64,000 nucleotides of DNA, from NCBI RefSeq assembly GCF_001263205.1, contig NZ_CP012333.1, positions 2,976,001 through 3,040,000 on the forward strand. Reading direction: 5' to 3'. The first letter of the stretch is position 1, and each line of letters begins with the position of its first letter. The notes beneath the pieces were generated by a model. The model did not search any database. It was not told the DNA's origin and saw nothing but the letters and a program-made list of their open reading frames with translations. The stretch is from Labilithrix luteola (lineage in GTDB: Bacteria; Myxococcota_A; Polyangia; Polyangiales; Polyangiaceae). Both the position numbers and the translations under genes were made by a program. This document shows, one piece after another, positions 50,429 through 59,532 of the stretch.

Positions 50429-51463
50429 ATGAAGGCCGTCATCCTCCGTGAGTTCGGTGGGCCCGAAAATCTCAGGTTCGAATGCGTGCCCGATCCGGTG
50501 CCGGGTCACGGCGAAGTACTGTTGCGGATACGTGCGTGCGGCGTTTGCTATCACGATCTCATTGCACGCCGAGGACGCCTCGGAGGTATTCCGCCGATGA
50601 TCCTCGGCCACGAAGTCGTCGGCGAAGTCATCGGCATCGGAGACGGCGTCGAAGGATGGAGCGTGGGAGATCGCGCCGCAACGCTTCAGCGAATGAGCTG
50701 CGGCTCGTGCGAGTTCTGCGAGCAGAAGCGGAACAGCCTATGCAAGGTCGACCGACGTTTCTTCGGCGAAGAGATCCCCGGCGGTTATGCGCCGCTCATG
50801 GCAGCGCCGGTGCTCGGGCTCTGTCCCGTTCCCGATTCGCTGTCATGGCCCGACGCCGCCACCGTGTGCTGCACCACCGGCACGGCCGTTCACGTGTGCC
50901 GTACGCGTGGACGCATTCGCGACGGAGAGACCGTGCTCGTGACCGGCGCGAGCGGCGGTGTCGGATTGCAGGCGGTTCAGATCTGCCGCCTCTCCGGCGC
51001 CAAGGTCATCGCCGTCACCACCAGCCATACGAAGGTCGGCGCGCTGGAAGCGTCCGGGGCCGATCACGTCGTGGTCGCGCCCGATCTCGACTTCGCTCCA
51101 GAGGTGAAGCGAATCACGAGTGGCGCCGGCGTGGATGTGGCACTCGAGATCGTGGGCAGCGCCGCGTTCGGCCAGACACTCAAGTGTTTGGCTCCGGGCG
51201 GACGCCTCGTCATCGTCGGCAATCTCGATACCGCGTCCGTCGATCTCAATCCCGGTCTCGTGATCGTCAAGGAGCTCGAAATCATCGGCGCTTACGCAAC
51301 GACCAGAGAGGAGATGGCGCTTGCCTTCGAGCTGACCGCAAAAGGACACGTGAAATCCTGCGTGTCGGAGGTGCTGCCGCTCCAGGAAGCCGGAAGCGTT
51401 CACTTTCGTCTGGAAAACAGGCAGATTTCGGGTCGAGCCGTGCTGGTCCCCGACGACGTTTGA
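50429..51463 (+). CDS. Zinc-dependent medium-chain dehydrogenase/reductase
   Basis: 344 residues. RACGVCYHDL and GHEVVGEV give catalytic zinc ligands; CGSCEFCEQKRNSLC the four structural-zinc cysteines; GASGGVGLQA the NADPH-binding loop. The family includes alcohol dehydrogenases and zinc acrylyl-CoA reductases. A clear AAGGAG site is 6 bases before ATG 50429, 22 bases after the CoA-transferase beta gene, so all three genes form one operon. It probably reduces or oxidises an intermediate of the same acyl-CoA route. Confidence 0.9.
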   Translation: MKAVILREFGGPENLRFECVPDPVPGHGEVLLRIRACGVCYHDLIARRGRLGGIPPMILGHEVVGEVIGIGDGVEGWSVGDRAATLQRMSCGSCEFCEQKRNSLCKVDRRFFGEEIPGGYAPLMAAPVLGLCPVPDSLSWPDAATVCCTTGTAVHVCRTRGRIRDGETVLVTGASGGVGLQAVQICRLSGAKVIAVTTSHTKVGALEASGADHVVVAPDLDFAPEVKRITSGAGVDVALEIVGSAAFGQTLKCLAPGGRLVIVGNLDTASVDLNPGLVIVKELEIIGAYATTREEMALAFELTAKGHVKSCVSEVLPLQEAGSVHFRLENRQISGRAVLVPDDV

Positions 51464-51571
51464 CGCACGACGGCAGCGCGGGCGACGCAACCAACGGCCT
51501 AGCGACACCGGCTGGGAATCGTCGCGGGCTCGATTGAGTCGACCGATCGGCCAATGTTACGCTAGCGCTTA

Positions 51572-53011
51572 GTGACAACTCGCACCGGCTTGGCTTTCTC
51601 GCTGCGCGCGTCCATCGCGTGCTCGGTGATTACCCTCTCTTCCGCGTGCTCGCTCATGGTCGACTCCTCGGGCCTGGCCGGCGCGGAGAGCAGCGATCAG
51701 AATGTCGATCGCGCCGAGAGCGGAACGTCGAATGACGGCGGCGGTGTCACCGGTGGTGACGGTGGCAACGTCACGGATGATGGCGGCGTCGGCGACGCGG
51801 GCCCCGACGTCGTCACGGATGCAGGGCCCGGTACCGGCGATCCTGCTTTCGGCAATGCGGGCGTCGTGCACGTCTCGCTGGGGACCAGCACGACCGTCGG
51901 CTCCTTCGCCCTCCAATCCGATGGCAAGATCATCGTCGGCGGCGGCGTGATGCGCGTCGACAACTACGATTTCTACCTCAAGCGGCTCCTCGCCAACGGC
52001 GCGGACGACACCACGTTCAACGGCAGCGGCAGCGCCTTCTACGACTTCCAGGGGAACGATGAGTGGGTCGAGGACGTCCTCATCCAACCCGACGGACGCA
52101 TCGTCGTCACGGGTGAATCCTGGCAAAGCGGCGGCTTCGATCTCGCGCTCGTCCGGTTCATGCCGGCAGGAACCATCGACACGAGCTTCGGCACCTCACG
52201 CACCAACGTGAGCCAGGACGATCTCCCGCTTCGGCTCCTTCGCCAATCCGACGGGAAGATCCTCGCAATTGGCAATTCGGGCACCAAATCTCAATATCAA
52301 TTTTCCGGAGCACGATTCACCTCGAACGGCGCCCCGGACACGAGCTTCGGCTCGGGCGGGAGCTTCCATACTTTGTTCGGAACCGGGAACTGCCCCGGGC
52401 GCGACGGCTTGCTACTCACCGACGGAACCGTTCTCGTAACTGGCGCGGTGACGCAGGCTGCGAGCGACATGAACTTCGGCCTGGCCCGCTACACGAGCGC
52501 CGGAGCTCTCGACACCACGTTTTGCTCCAATGGTCTTTGCGCCTATTCGTTCGGCACCGGGGAAGACTTCGTCTACGGAATTGCAGCCCAGTCGGACGGC
52601 AAAGTCCTCATGGCCGGGTACATGACCAAGCAGGGGCACTATCATTCGGCGCTCGTGCGCGTCGGCGCCGACGGCTCGTACGACACGACGTTCGGCAACG
52701 CCGGCAAGGTGACGCTCGACGTCAGCGGCAACGATCTCGTCGGCAACGTCGCGGTCTTCGGTGATTGGATCTATCTCTCGGGCTACGTGGAGACCGGGGT
52801 GAACGCGAGCGATCTCTACGTCGCACGACTCGACATGAGCGGACAGCTCGATCCGTCGTTCGGGATATCGGGCGTCGCCACGTTTCATCTCGGCGATGGA
52901 GAGAACTGGCCGGGCCGCATGCTCGTCCAGAACGACGGCAAGGTCGTCGTCGTGGGCACGACGGGTCCCCAGAATGCGCAGAGCGGATACGTGCTGCGCG
53001 TCGTCCCCTGA
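51572..53011 (+). CDS. Delta-60 repeat (beta-propeller-like) lipoprotein
   Basis: 479 residues from GTG 51572. Lipobox LSSAC (Cys26), a Gly/Asp-rich linker, then seven to eight delta-60 repeats with the 'QsDGKi...G' pattern: LQSDGKIIVGGG, IQPDGRIVVTGE, RQSDGKILAIGN, AQSDGKVLMAGY, VQNDGKVVVVGT, joined by 'D.tFG..G' turns. Such modules form surface propellers in myxobacteria; no function is assigned. The start has no clear ribosome-binding site. Region between the MDR gene and this gene (108 bp) contains nothing else recognisable. Confidence 0.86.
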   Translation: MTTRTGLAFSLRASIACSVITLSSACSLMVDSSGLAGAESSDQNVDRAESGTSNDGGGVTGGDGGNVTDDGGVGDAGPDVVTDAGPGTGDPAFGNAGVVHVSLGTSTTVGSFALQSDGKIIVGGGVMRVDNYDFYLKRLLANGADDTTFNGSGSAFYDFQGNDEWVEDVLIQPDGRIVVTGESWQSGGFDLALVRFMPAGTIDTSFGTSRTNVSQDDLPLRLLRQSDGKILAIGNSGTKSQYQFSGARFTSNGAPDTSFGSGGSFHTLFGTGNCPGRDGLLLTDGTVLVTGAVTQAASDMNFGLARYTSAGALDTTFCSNGLCAYSFGTGEDFVYGIAAQSDGKVLMAGYMTKQGHYHSALVRVGADGSYDTTFGNAGKVTLDVSGNDLVGNVAVFGDWIYLSGYVETGVNASDLYVARLDMSGQLDPSFGISGVATFHLGDGENWPGRMLVQNDGKVVVVGTTGPQNAQSGYVLRVVP

Positions 53012-53211
53012 GCGCGCGCGACATCGCCGACGGTCGCGATCAGCGACGCGCCAACGAGAGCATCTGACGATACGTCCGAGCCTCGATTGCCCCATTCGTC
53101 GACGGACTATCGAAGTCCCGCTCGATCGACGCCTGATGCGAAGCTGAGCTTCCGTCCTTGCGACGCGGGTTGTCATCGAGGCATCGAGGCAAGCTATAGA
53201 GAGAACAACGC

Positions 53212-53883
53212 ATGAAATCCGCGCTTCCCGATGGTGTGGTCACCCCCCAAGGCATCGAGCCCACGCTCTTCGCTCGTCTGGCCGAAACGGCTCAGGCGCG
53301 CGCCGAAGGCCACGAGCCTGCTCACGACTTCTTCCACGTCACGCGCGTGATGCGGAACGCGTCGATGCTCGCACGCGCGGAGGGAGCGAACGAAGCCGTC
53401 GTGGTCACGGCCGCGCTGCTCCACGAGCTCTTCACCTATCCGAAGAATCATCCGGATTCTTCGAAGGCGGGCGACGTCTGCGCCGAACACGCACGCGAGC
53501 TCCTCGAAAAAGAAGGGGCACCGGCCGAATTCACGAGCGCCGTCTGCGCTGCGATTCGCGATCATGCGTTTTCGAAAGGCGCCGTCCCCGAAGCGCTCGA
53601 AGCAAAGCTCCTGCAAGACGCCGATCGCCTCGATGCCCTCGGCGCGATCGGCCTCGCGCGCATGTGGGCCACGTGTGCAGACATGAAGCGCCCCTTCTAT
53701 GCTCCGAACGATCCTTTCTGCACGGAGCGCGAGCCCGACGACAAGTCGTGGGGACTCGATCACGTCTTCAAGAAGCTCCTGCTCCTTCCCTCACGCCTGC
53801 ACACCAACGCTGCGCGCGCGATCGCCGAAGAGCGCGTGGCGTTCATCCGTCGGTTCCTCGAGCAGTTGAAACGCGAGATCTGA
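53212..53883 (+). CDS. HD-domain phosphohydrolase
   Basis: 223 residues. HDFFHVTRV and LLHELF in place of the usual LLHDI are the metal-binding part of an HD domain; IRDHAFSKG and DADRLDALGAIGLAR complete it. YedJ/YpgQ-type HD proteins that hydrolyse nucleotides share this exact order. The substitution of Glu for the metal-binding Asp in the HD pair is notable; some family members tolerate it. AGAGAGAAC precedes ATG 53212. It stands alone, followed by two gene remnants. Confidence 0.87.
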   Translation: MKSALPDGVVTPQGIEPTLFARLAETAQARAEGHEPAHDFFHVTRVMRNASMLARAEGANEAVVVTAALLHELFTYPKNHPDSSKAGDVCAEHARELLEKEGAPAEFTSAVCAAIRDHAFSKGAVPEALEAKLLQDADRLDALGAIGLARMWATCADMKRPFYAPNDPFCTEREPDDKSWGLDHVFKKLLLLPSRLHTNAARAIAEERVAFIRRFLEQLKREI

Positions 53884-53904
53884 CGCTCGTCACGCTCGCC
53901 GTCT

Positions 53905-54072
53905 TCAGCGCCCCGCTCGCCGCGCTTCGATTCCACGCAGCATCGCCTCGACGCCTAGCTCCTCGCCCACGCGCCGCATCGAGATGGCCTCGAGGCCTTC
54001 GCGGTCGAGCACGTCGAGGGCGGCTTGGAGAATGCGCTGCCGGGAGAGAGGTTCCCGCTTCTTGGAGGCCAA
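53905..54072 (-). pseudogene. Remnant: N-terminal HTH of a TetR-family regulator
   Basis: 55 codons from TTG 54072 to TGA 53905. The peptide SRQRILQAALDVLDREG and ISMRRVGEELGVEAM is the canonical TetR DNA-binding domain up to where 'SLYRHV' should follow, then it breaks into unrelated GIEARRAGR and stops. The whole ligand-binding domain is absent. The TTG in place of ATG also suits decay. Confidence 0.75.
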
Positions 54073-54169
54073 TTACCACCGCGTCACTGACACGCCCGAA
54101 ACGCTCGACTACCGATTCATGGCCGAAGTCACCGAGCTCCTGTCCGCAGTGCTCCTGCGCGAGTCCTGA
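54062..54169 (+). pseudogene. Remnant: C-terminal end of an M28 aminopeptidase
   Basis: The last 36 codons before TGA 54167-54169 read NYHRVTDTPETLDYRFMAEV then TELLSAVLL, the usual end of M28 peptidases (YH.p.DTp..LDy..M..v). No domain precedes it and no start is nearby; it abuts the TetR remnant on the other strand, so a deletion probably joined the two. Confidence 0.7.
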
Positions 54170-54244
54170 AGAGCCCGAGATCGTGAGGGGCGCTCAGGTT
54201 GACGTTTACGAGGCCGGGACGCGCCGGTATGACCAGCGCTGGCG

Positions 54245-54883
54245 ATGAACTCTTCGCAGAAAACGATGCTGGCGCTCGGTCTCGGCGTGCTCGTGGTGGC
54301 GGCCGTTCCGATCACCATGAAGTGGCGCGCGGGCCGGCGTGAGGAAGGCGCCGTTCAACGCCTGCTCCGCGAAAAGCAGGAGAGCCTCCTCGCTGTCACA
54401 GCGATCGCGAAGAGCGAGCTCGGTTGCGAGCAAGTCGAGGTCAAAGACACCACCGACGGCATGGTGGCCACGGGTTGCGAGAAGGTCGCGCGCTACGTCG
54501 CCAGCGGTTCGGGATTCCGGCGCGACGGAGAGATCGTCCCAGCGGGGGACGCCGACGACACGAGTGGATGCAAAACCGTGTGGGCCGCAGGGCGCACCGA
54601 CGCCAGCACTGCGGAGCAGGCTCTCGCGGAGATTCACGCGCGCGGAAAGACCGCTCGGCTGCGTGTCCCGATCGAGCGCACCGACGTGCGCGGCCTCGCG
54701 AAGTTGCGCTTCGGGAAGTTCGTCGCCGTGTTCTCGCCGGCGTCCGAGGGCGCCGTGAAGAACCTGCCCGTTCCGTGCGGAGAAGGAGACGCCGGAGCAA
54801 GCGCGAGCGCAGACGGCGGCGCGGAGAGCTCAGCCTGCACGCTTCCCTTCGAAGCAGTCACCGAAATTGCCGATTGTCCCTGA
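54245..54883 (+). CDS. Hypothetical membrane-anchored protein
   Basis: 212 residues. One N-terminal helix (LALGLGVLVVAAVPITM) anchors it; the rest is exported or periplasmic. Two Cys-containing strands (LGCEQVEV and ATGCEKVARYV) suggest a disulfide-linked small domain like those of other myxobacterial membrane proteins. The last 35 residues are Ala/Ser/Gly-rich and end ADCP. No family recognised. It is 46 bases before purB and might be co-transcribed with it. Confidence 0.65.
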   Translation: MNSSQKTMLALGLGVLVVAAVPITMKWRAGRREEGAVQRLLREKQESLLAVTAIAKSELGCEQVEVKDTTDGMVATGCEKVARYVASGSGFRRDGEIVPAGDADDTSGCKTVWAAGRTDASTAEQALAEIHARGKTARLRVPIERTDVRGLAKLRFGKFVAVFSPASEGAVKNLPVPCGEGDAGASASADGGAESSACTLPFEAVTEIADCP

Positions 54884-54929
54884 TCGCGAACGAGGCGTTC
54901 GGGCGAGTTTTTGCTAGGTTCGCGGCCCC

Positions 54930-56225
54930 ATGATCCCGCGCTATACGCCGCCCGAGCTCGCCGCCCTTTGGTCTCCCGAACGCCGCTATCAGGCGTGGCT
55001 CGAGGTCGAGCTCGCCGCTTGCGATGCGATGGAAGACGCCGGTCTCGTTCCGAAGGGAACGGCATCGCGCATTCGCGCGAAGAACCTCGTCCTCGACGCC
55101 AACCGCATCGAGGAAATCGAGCGCACGGTGAAGCACGACGTCATCGCGTTCCTCACCCACGTCGAGGAGCAAGCCGGTGAAGACGCGCGTTGGCTCCACC
55201 GCGGAATGACCTCGAGCGACGTCCTCGACAGCTCGTTCGCCATCCTCCTTCGCGACGCGACCGATGCGCTGCTCAAGCGTACCGACACGCTCATCGAAGC
55301 GCTCGCCAAGCGTGCACGCGAGCACGCCAAGACGCCGATGATCGGCCGCAGCCACGGTATCTTCGCCGAGCCGGTGACGTTCGGTATCGCCATCGCCGGT
55401 CACCACGCCGAGATGGTGCGCGGTCGCGAGCGACTTCTCCACGCACGCGAGCAGATTGCGTACGGCAAGATCGCCGGCGCCGTCGGAACGTACGCCCACC
55501 TCACGCCGGAGATCGAAGCCAAGGCGCTCGGCGCACTCGGCTTGAAGCCGGAGACCGTGAGCACGCAGGTCGTGCCGCGCGACCGCCATGCGGAGCTGTT
55601 CTGCGCGATGGCTCTCATCGCGGCTGGCATCGAGCGACTCGCGACGAACGTTCGTCACTGGCAGCGCTCCGAGGTCGGCGAGGCGGAAGAAGCCTTCACC
55701 GTCGGCCAGAAGGGCTCGAGCGCGATGCCCCACAAGCGTAATCCGATCTTGAGCGAGAACCTCTGTGGTCTCGCTCGCGTGGTTCGCGCCGCGTGCATCC
55801 CGGCACTCGAGAACGTTGCCCTCTGGCACGAGCGAGACATCTCGCACTCGTCGGCCGAGCGCATGATCGCGCCCGACGCGACCACCACGCTCGCCTTCAT
55901 GCTCGATCGCGCGCGCGGCCTCGTCGACGGCCTCGTCGTCTACCCCGAGCGCATGATGCAGAACCTCGATCGCGCCGCCGAGCTCTATTACTCGGAGGCG
56001 GTGCTCCTCGCGCTCGTCGAGACGGGCCTCGCGCGCCAGCAGGCGTACGTGCTCGTCCAGCGCAACGCGATGCGCGCGTGGAAGGGCGACGGTTCGTTCC
56101 GCGAGAACCTCGCGAGCGACAGCGACGTCAAGCTCTCACGCGAGAAGCTCGCCGAGCTCTTCGATCTCGAGCACGCCCTGCAGTGGGCACCCGCGATCGT
56201 CGAGCGCGCGCTCGCCGGTACCTGA
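54930..56225 (+). CDS. purB: Adenylosuccinate lyase
   Basis: 431 residues. The signature GSSAMPHKRNPI is complete, with RGMTSSDVLD (His/Ser-bearing region) and GRSHGIFAEPVTFG earlier, and AERMIAPDATTTL after. It catalyses two steps of purine synthesis: SAICAR to AICAR and adenylosuccinate to AMP. The motif order is that of the Bacillus/Thermotoga type. ATG 54930. The last 34 bases with the stop codon are repeated 63 bases downstream, in frame, in non-coding sequence. Confidence 0.96.
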   Translation: MIPRYTPPELAALWSPERRYQAWLEVELAACDAMEDAGLVPKGTASRIRAKNLVLDANRIEEIERTVKHDVIAFLTHVEEQAGEDARWLHRGMTSSDVLDSSFAILLRDATDALLKRTDTLIEALAKRAREHAKTPMIGRSHGIFAEPVTFGIAIAGHHAEMVRGRERLLHAREQIAYGKIAGAVGTYAHLTPEIEAKALGALGLKPETVSTQVVPRDRHAELFCAMALIAAGIERLATNVRHWQRSEVGEAEEAFTVGQKGSSAMPHKRNPILSENLCGLARVVRAACIPALENVALWHERDISHSSAERMIAPDATTTLAFMLDRARGLVDGLVVYPERMMQNLDRAAELYYSEAVLLALVETGLARQQAYVLVQRNAMRAWKGDGSFRENLASDSDVKLSREKLAELFDLEHALQWAPAIVERALAGT

Positions 56226-56330
56226 AGCGCCGCAAGTTGGAGCGCGCGCTCGACGCCTGGAGCCGAGCGCGCGCTCGCCGGTAACTGAAGCGCCGCACGT
56301 CGGCGCGAACGCGCGCCGGTACCTGAAGCG
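56201..56330. repeat. Tandem copies of the purB 3' end
   Basis: 56201-56234 (CGAGCGCGCGCTCGCCGGTA...) recurs at 56264-56297 with one change, spaced 63 bases, so the in-frame product would again end ERALAGN-stop. A third, shorter piece (GCGCGCCGGTACCTGAAGCG) is at 56311-56330. This looks like slippage or duplication of the gene end. Confidence 0.85.
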
Positions 56331-56345
56331 ACCATGCGACTCAGC

Positions 56346-56388
56346 GCAAAGCGCGCGTTCGGCCCAGCGTCGAGCGCGCGCTTTTTGC
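56346..56388 (+). terminator. Intrinsic terminator after purB
   Basis: AAAGCGCGCG at 56348-56357 pairs with CGCGCGCTTT at 56375-56384 with a 17-base loop, followed by TTTTT (56382-56386 overlaps the stem end). It closes the purB transcription unit. The remaining bases to 56625 contain nothing recognisable. Confidence 0.7.
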
Positions 56389-56625
56389 TGTTTCGAATTG
56401 CAACACCACGCCTCGAATCTCTTCGCAAACATGCCGCGGCACTGTCCGTTTCGAGCTCACTCGCTGGCATGAAGAATTGTGAAGAACGACGAAGGAACGG
56501 TGAGGCATCGTGAGCATCATCGACCTGGTCGGAGGATTCAGACCACTCGGCGGAAAACTCGCCGGCGTGATCGGTTTGTGGCGTGCGCGTGCACGATGCA
56601 CGGGTAGAAAAAGAAGCTCGCCCGC

Positions 56626-58803
56626 GTGCCGTCTCGACCGCCTTTTCTCCTCCTTGCAGGGCTTGCAGCCCTAGCGACCGCGCTTGCCGATGCCGGCTTC
56701 GTCGTGCGGGGCGCGATGGCGGCGCACGCCTCGCCCTCGTCGGTCGCGCTAGCCTTCCTCGTCGCGACGGCCGTGGTGATCGGGCCGCTGCTTCTCGCGC
56801 TCGCGTTCGCAGCCGCGATTGCGCGACCACTCGGCGCATTCGGAAACGACGCGCTGCAAGGCCTGGCGAAGGCGACGGGAGGACATGCTCCACTCTCGGC
56901 AACCGCGCTCGTGGCCGCGCTCGCCTTCGCAGCCATCCGCACGGCGATGCTCGGCCGAACCATCGTTGCGGCCCTCAGTCCGTCGATGGCGGCGACGTTG
57001 CTCGTCCTCGTCGCGTTCACGGTCGCGATCGGAACGCTCGCCGGTACGCTCCTGCTGCTTCGCGCAGTGGGACCTCGTCTCGTCGCGCTCGAAGAACGTC
57101 AGCCGAGCGTGCGTCTCGTGAGTCGCGGGGTCGGTGCGCGCATCGCGTTCGCGCTCGTCGTCACGTACCTCCTCGACTCGCTCTTGCCGCGTCCGTTCGT
57201 GGTGGCCCCTGCCGTGGGCGTCACGACCGGCCTTCTCGTGAGCGCGTTCAGGGCTTCGTCGTCGGCGCGCGTCTTCACGGACCGACAGGCACTCGGCACG
57301 CTCGTCGTCCTCGCCGTCGTCTCGCTCGCCGGCGCGCATGCCCTCTCGTTGCTACCCAGTCGCGCACGCAACGCCGTCGTACACGACGGCCCTTACGGTG
57401 CGCATGCGGTTGCCGGACTGAGGAGTCTCGTCGATCGCGACGGTGACGGCTTCTCGCCTTTCTTCGGCGGCGGCGATTGCAACGACGGCGCTGCGCACAT
57501 TCATCCGGGCGCCTACGACGACCCTGGCAACGGCGAAGACGAAAACTGCGACGGTATCGACGCCACCGCGCCGGTCGATCCGAAACTCCCTCGTCCGGCG
57601 AGCCCCAAGACGAGCGCGCGGCCGAACATCGCCATCGTCTTGCTCGACACGGTACGGCCCGACCACCTCGGGTTCGCGGGCAACAACCGCGCGGTCTCGA
57701 CCTCGATCGATCGCTTCCGCGAGTCCGCCACGTGGTTTCAGAAAGCCTACACCCCGGCTCCCACCACGCGCTTTGCGCTCGCCTCGGTGTTCACCGGCCT
57801 CGACATCGACGAGATCCCCCAACGCCGAGGCGCTGGCTTCGCCTTCGAGCTGCTCCCCGAAGCCGAAACCCTGGCCGAGAAGCTCGAACCGCTCGGCTAC
57901 GACCGCGTCGGCGTCACCTTCCCGTACGTCGTGAAGAACATTCGCGGCATCGGGCAGGGGTTCCGCTCGTTCACCTCGCCGCCCGGCACGAGCGACGAGA
58001 CGCGCTTCGACGGCCGCGACGCGAAGCTCACGAGCGACGCCGTCATCGACGCGCTCTCGAAGCTCGAGGGAACGAAGGAGAAGCCCTTCTTCCTCTTTGC
58101 CCATTACGCGTGCGCGCATGCACCGTACGTGCGTCACCTGGAACACGACTTCGGCGGCGACGAGGACGCGCAGTACGACAGCTCGCTCGCCGAGTGTGAC
58201 AAGCACGTGGGCCGCGTCCTCGACACGCTCGATGCACGCGCCGATCGCGATCGAACGGTCGTGGTCGTCATGTCCGATCACGGCGAGCTGCTCGGCGAAC
58301 AGGGCGTCCACGAGCACGGCACGTCACTGCTCGAGCCGGCCGTGCGTGCCCTGCTCCTCGTCCGTGTGCCGGGTTGGAAGATCCCGACCATCGACGCGGC
58401 GGTGTCGATCACCGACCTCCATCCCACGCTCCTCGAGCTCGCCTCGGCGACGGACGAAAGCGAGACCATCGCCACACAAGACGATCCGCACCGCTGGAAC
58501 CTAGGCTCGTACGTCGTCGCTGAGGATCCACCGCGCGATCGCGCCCTACGGCTCTATGCGGACACGTGGCATTCGGGCATCCACTACCAGGCGCGCGCCG
58601 TCGTGAAAGGGCGCTTCAAGCTGCTTCGAGATCTGACCACCGGCGCCGAGCAGGTCTTCAACGTGGACGAGGACCCCGACGAGGTGCACGACCTCAAACA
58701 CCACTTGCCCGACGTGCGGAAGGCCCTCGCCTCCTACCTCGATACGTGGAAGTCGATTCGTCACGAGCCGCCCAAAGACGGCAAGGACGCCCTGCAAAAC
58801 TGA
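56626..58803 (+). CDS. Membrane protein: helices + MopE-like Ca-binding segment + sulfatase-like domain
   Basis: 725 residues from a GTG start. Residues 1-265 have about seven hydrophobic helices. Residues 270-312 (DRDGDGFSPFFGGGDCND, then HPGA and NGEDENCDGID) form the calcium-binding, cysteine-bearing repeat seen in MopE-like surface proteins. From 333 (PNIAIVLLDTVRPDH) a sulfatase-type alkaline-phosphatase fold follows, with SDHGELLGEQGVHEHG as its second metal site. The formylglycine site is not C/S-x-P-x-R; it reads APTTRFALASVFTG, so the residue is Ala or Thr. It may act as a transferase using threonine, as LtaS/EptA-type enzymes do, rather than as a sulfatase. Confidence 0.85.
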   Translation: MPSRPPFLLLAGLAALATALADAGFVVRGAMAAHASPSSVALAFLVATAVVIGPLLLALAFAAAIARPLGAFGNDALQGLAKATGGHAPLSATALVAALAFAAIRTAMLGRTIVAALSPSMAATLLVLVAFTVAIGTLAGTLLLLRAVGPRLVALEERQPSVRLVSRGVGARIAFALVVTYLLDSLLPRPFVVAPAVGVTTGLLVSAFRASSSARVFTDRQALGTLVVLAVVSLAGAHALSLLPSRARNAVVHDGPYGAHAVAGLRSLVDRDGDGFSPFFGGGDCNDGAAHIHPGAYDDPGNGEDENCDGIDATAPVDPKLPRPASPKTSARPNIAIVLLDTVRPDHLGFAGNNRAVSTSIDRFRESATWFQKAYTPAPTTRFALASVFTGLDIDEIPQRRGAGFAFELLPEAETLAEKLEPLGYDRVGVTFPYVVKNIRGIGQGFRSFTSPPGTSDETRFDGRDAKLTSDAVIDALSKLEGTKEKPFFLFAHYACAHAPYVRHLEHDFGGDEDAQYDSSLAECDKHVGRVLDTLDARADRDRTVVVVMSDHGELLGEQGVHEHGTSLLEPAVRALLLVRVPGWKIPTIDAAVSITDLHPTLLELASATDESETIATQDDPHRWNLGSYVVAEDPPRDRALRLYADTWHSGIHYQARAVVKGRFKLLRDLTTGAEQVFNVDEDPDEVHDLKHHLPDVRKALASYLDTWKSIRHEPPKDGKDALQN

Positions 58804-58811
58804 CGAGGGCG

Positions 58812-59414
58812 TCAGCGCGCGACGATCAGCGCGACGAACACGGCGCTGACGAGGCACATCATGAGGCCCGTCATCACCGTGAGCGCCCAGCGCGCCTCGT
58901 TGCCATAGCGTCGGCTACTCCACACGGCCGCGAGGCCGATCGGGGGTGCGATGACGAGGAGCGAGCCGATCGCAATTGGATCTTCCCACCATGCACCGTG
59001 CTTGCGCGCGGCCACGACGACGGGCGGGGAGCCCGCAACGTGCGGGCTCGACTCACGTGGGCTCTGGCGGGTCGCCTGCCGATGCGGGGCATGATGCGGG
59101 TCGTAAGCCGGAAAGAGCCGCACGTCCTTGGCGGGGTTTCGCTTGTGCGGAACCACGTTCTGGGGCGCGACGAGCGCCTTCGGCGGCGCAACGTACGTGG
59201 GCGGGGCGGACGGCAACTGGTTTGCGCCGTACGCGGCGAGCTCCTTCGGAATCGGAAGGAACAGGCACTTTCGCAGCGCGGAGTGACGGACGTTCTCCCA
59301 GCCGCGAGGGACGTAATTTCGCGGCGATTCGCGAAGCCACCCCTCCCCTCTCAACGTGCTCGTTCGCGGGGTCAGACCTCGCTCGGCGCGAATGTGGCGC
59401 GGCGTATCGCTCAT
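58812..59414 (-). CDS. Hypothetical protein with two C-terminal membrane helices
   Basis: 200 residues. The first 110 are polar and Pro/Arg-rich with no recognisable domain; they include KCLFLPIPKELAAYG. The last 60 hold two hydrophobic helices (AIGSLLVIAPPIGLAAVWSS and ALTVMTGLMMCLVSAVFVALIV), so it probably sits in the inner membrane with its body in the cytoplasm. GGAG eight bases before ATG 59414 fixes the start. Convergent with the sulfatase-like gene. Confidence 0.65.
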   Translation of the reverse strand: MSDTPRHIRAERGLTPRTSTLRGEGWLRESPRNYVPRGWENVRHSALRKCLFLPIPKELAAYGANQLPSAPPTYVAPPKALVAPQNVVPHKRNPAKDVRLFPAYDPHHAPHRQATRQSPRESSPHVAGSPPVVVAARKHGAWWEDPIAIGSLLVIAPPIGLAAVWSSRRYGNEARWALTVMTGLMMCLVSAVFVALIVAR

Positions 59415-59532
59415 CCGGTTCGCTCCATGATGGTGCGGCAGGCGCTTTCCGCAAGGGGCCGCCGCGCTTCGCCATCCAATTGGGTGACACGCGAGGCGAG
59501 ACGAGGCCTCGACCGCGCGCACATATCCTCAC

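Noticed and set aside
56626..58803. Ordinary arylsulfatase
   Set aside because: The C/S-x-P-x-R activation site is not present and the protein is a membrane fusion.
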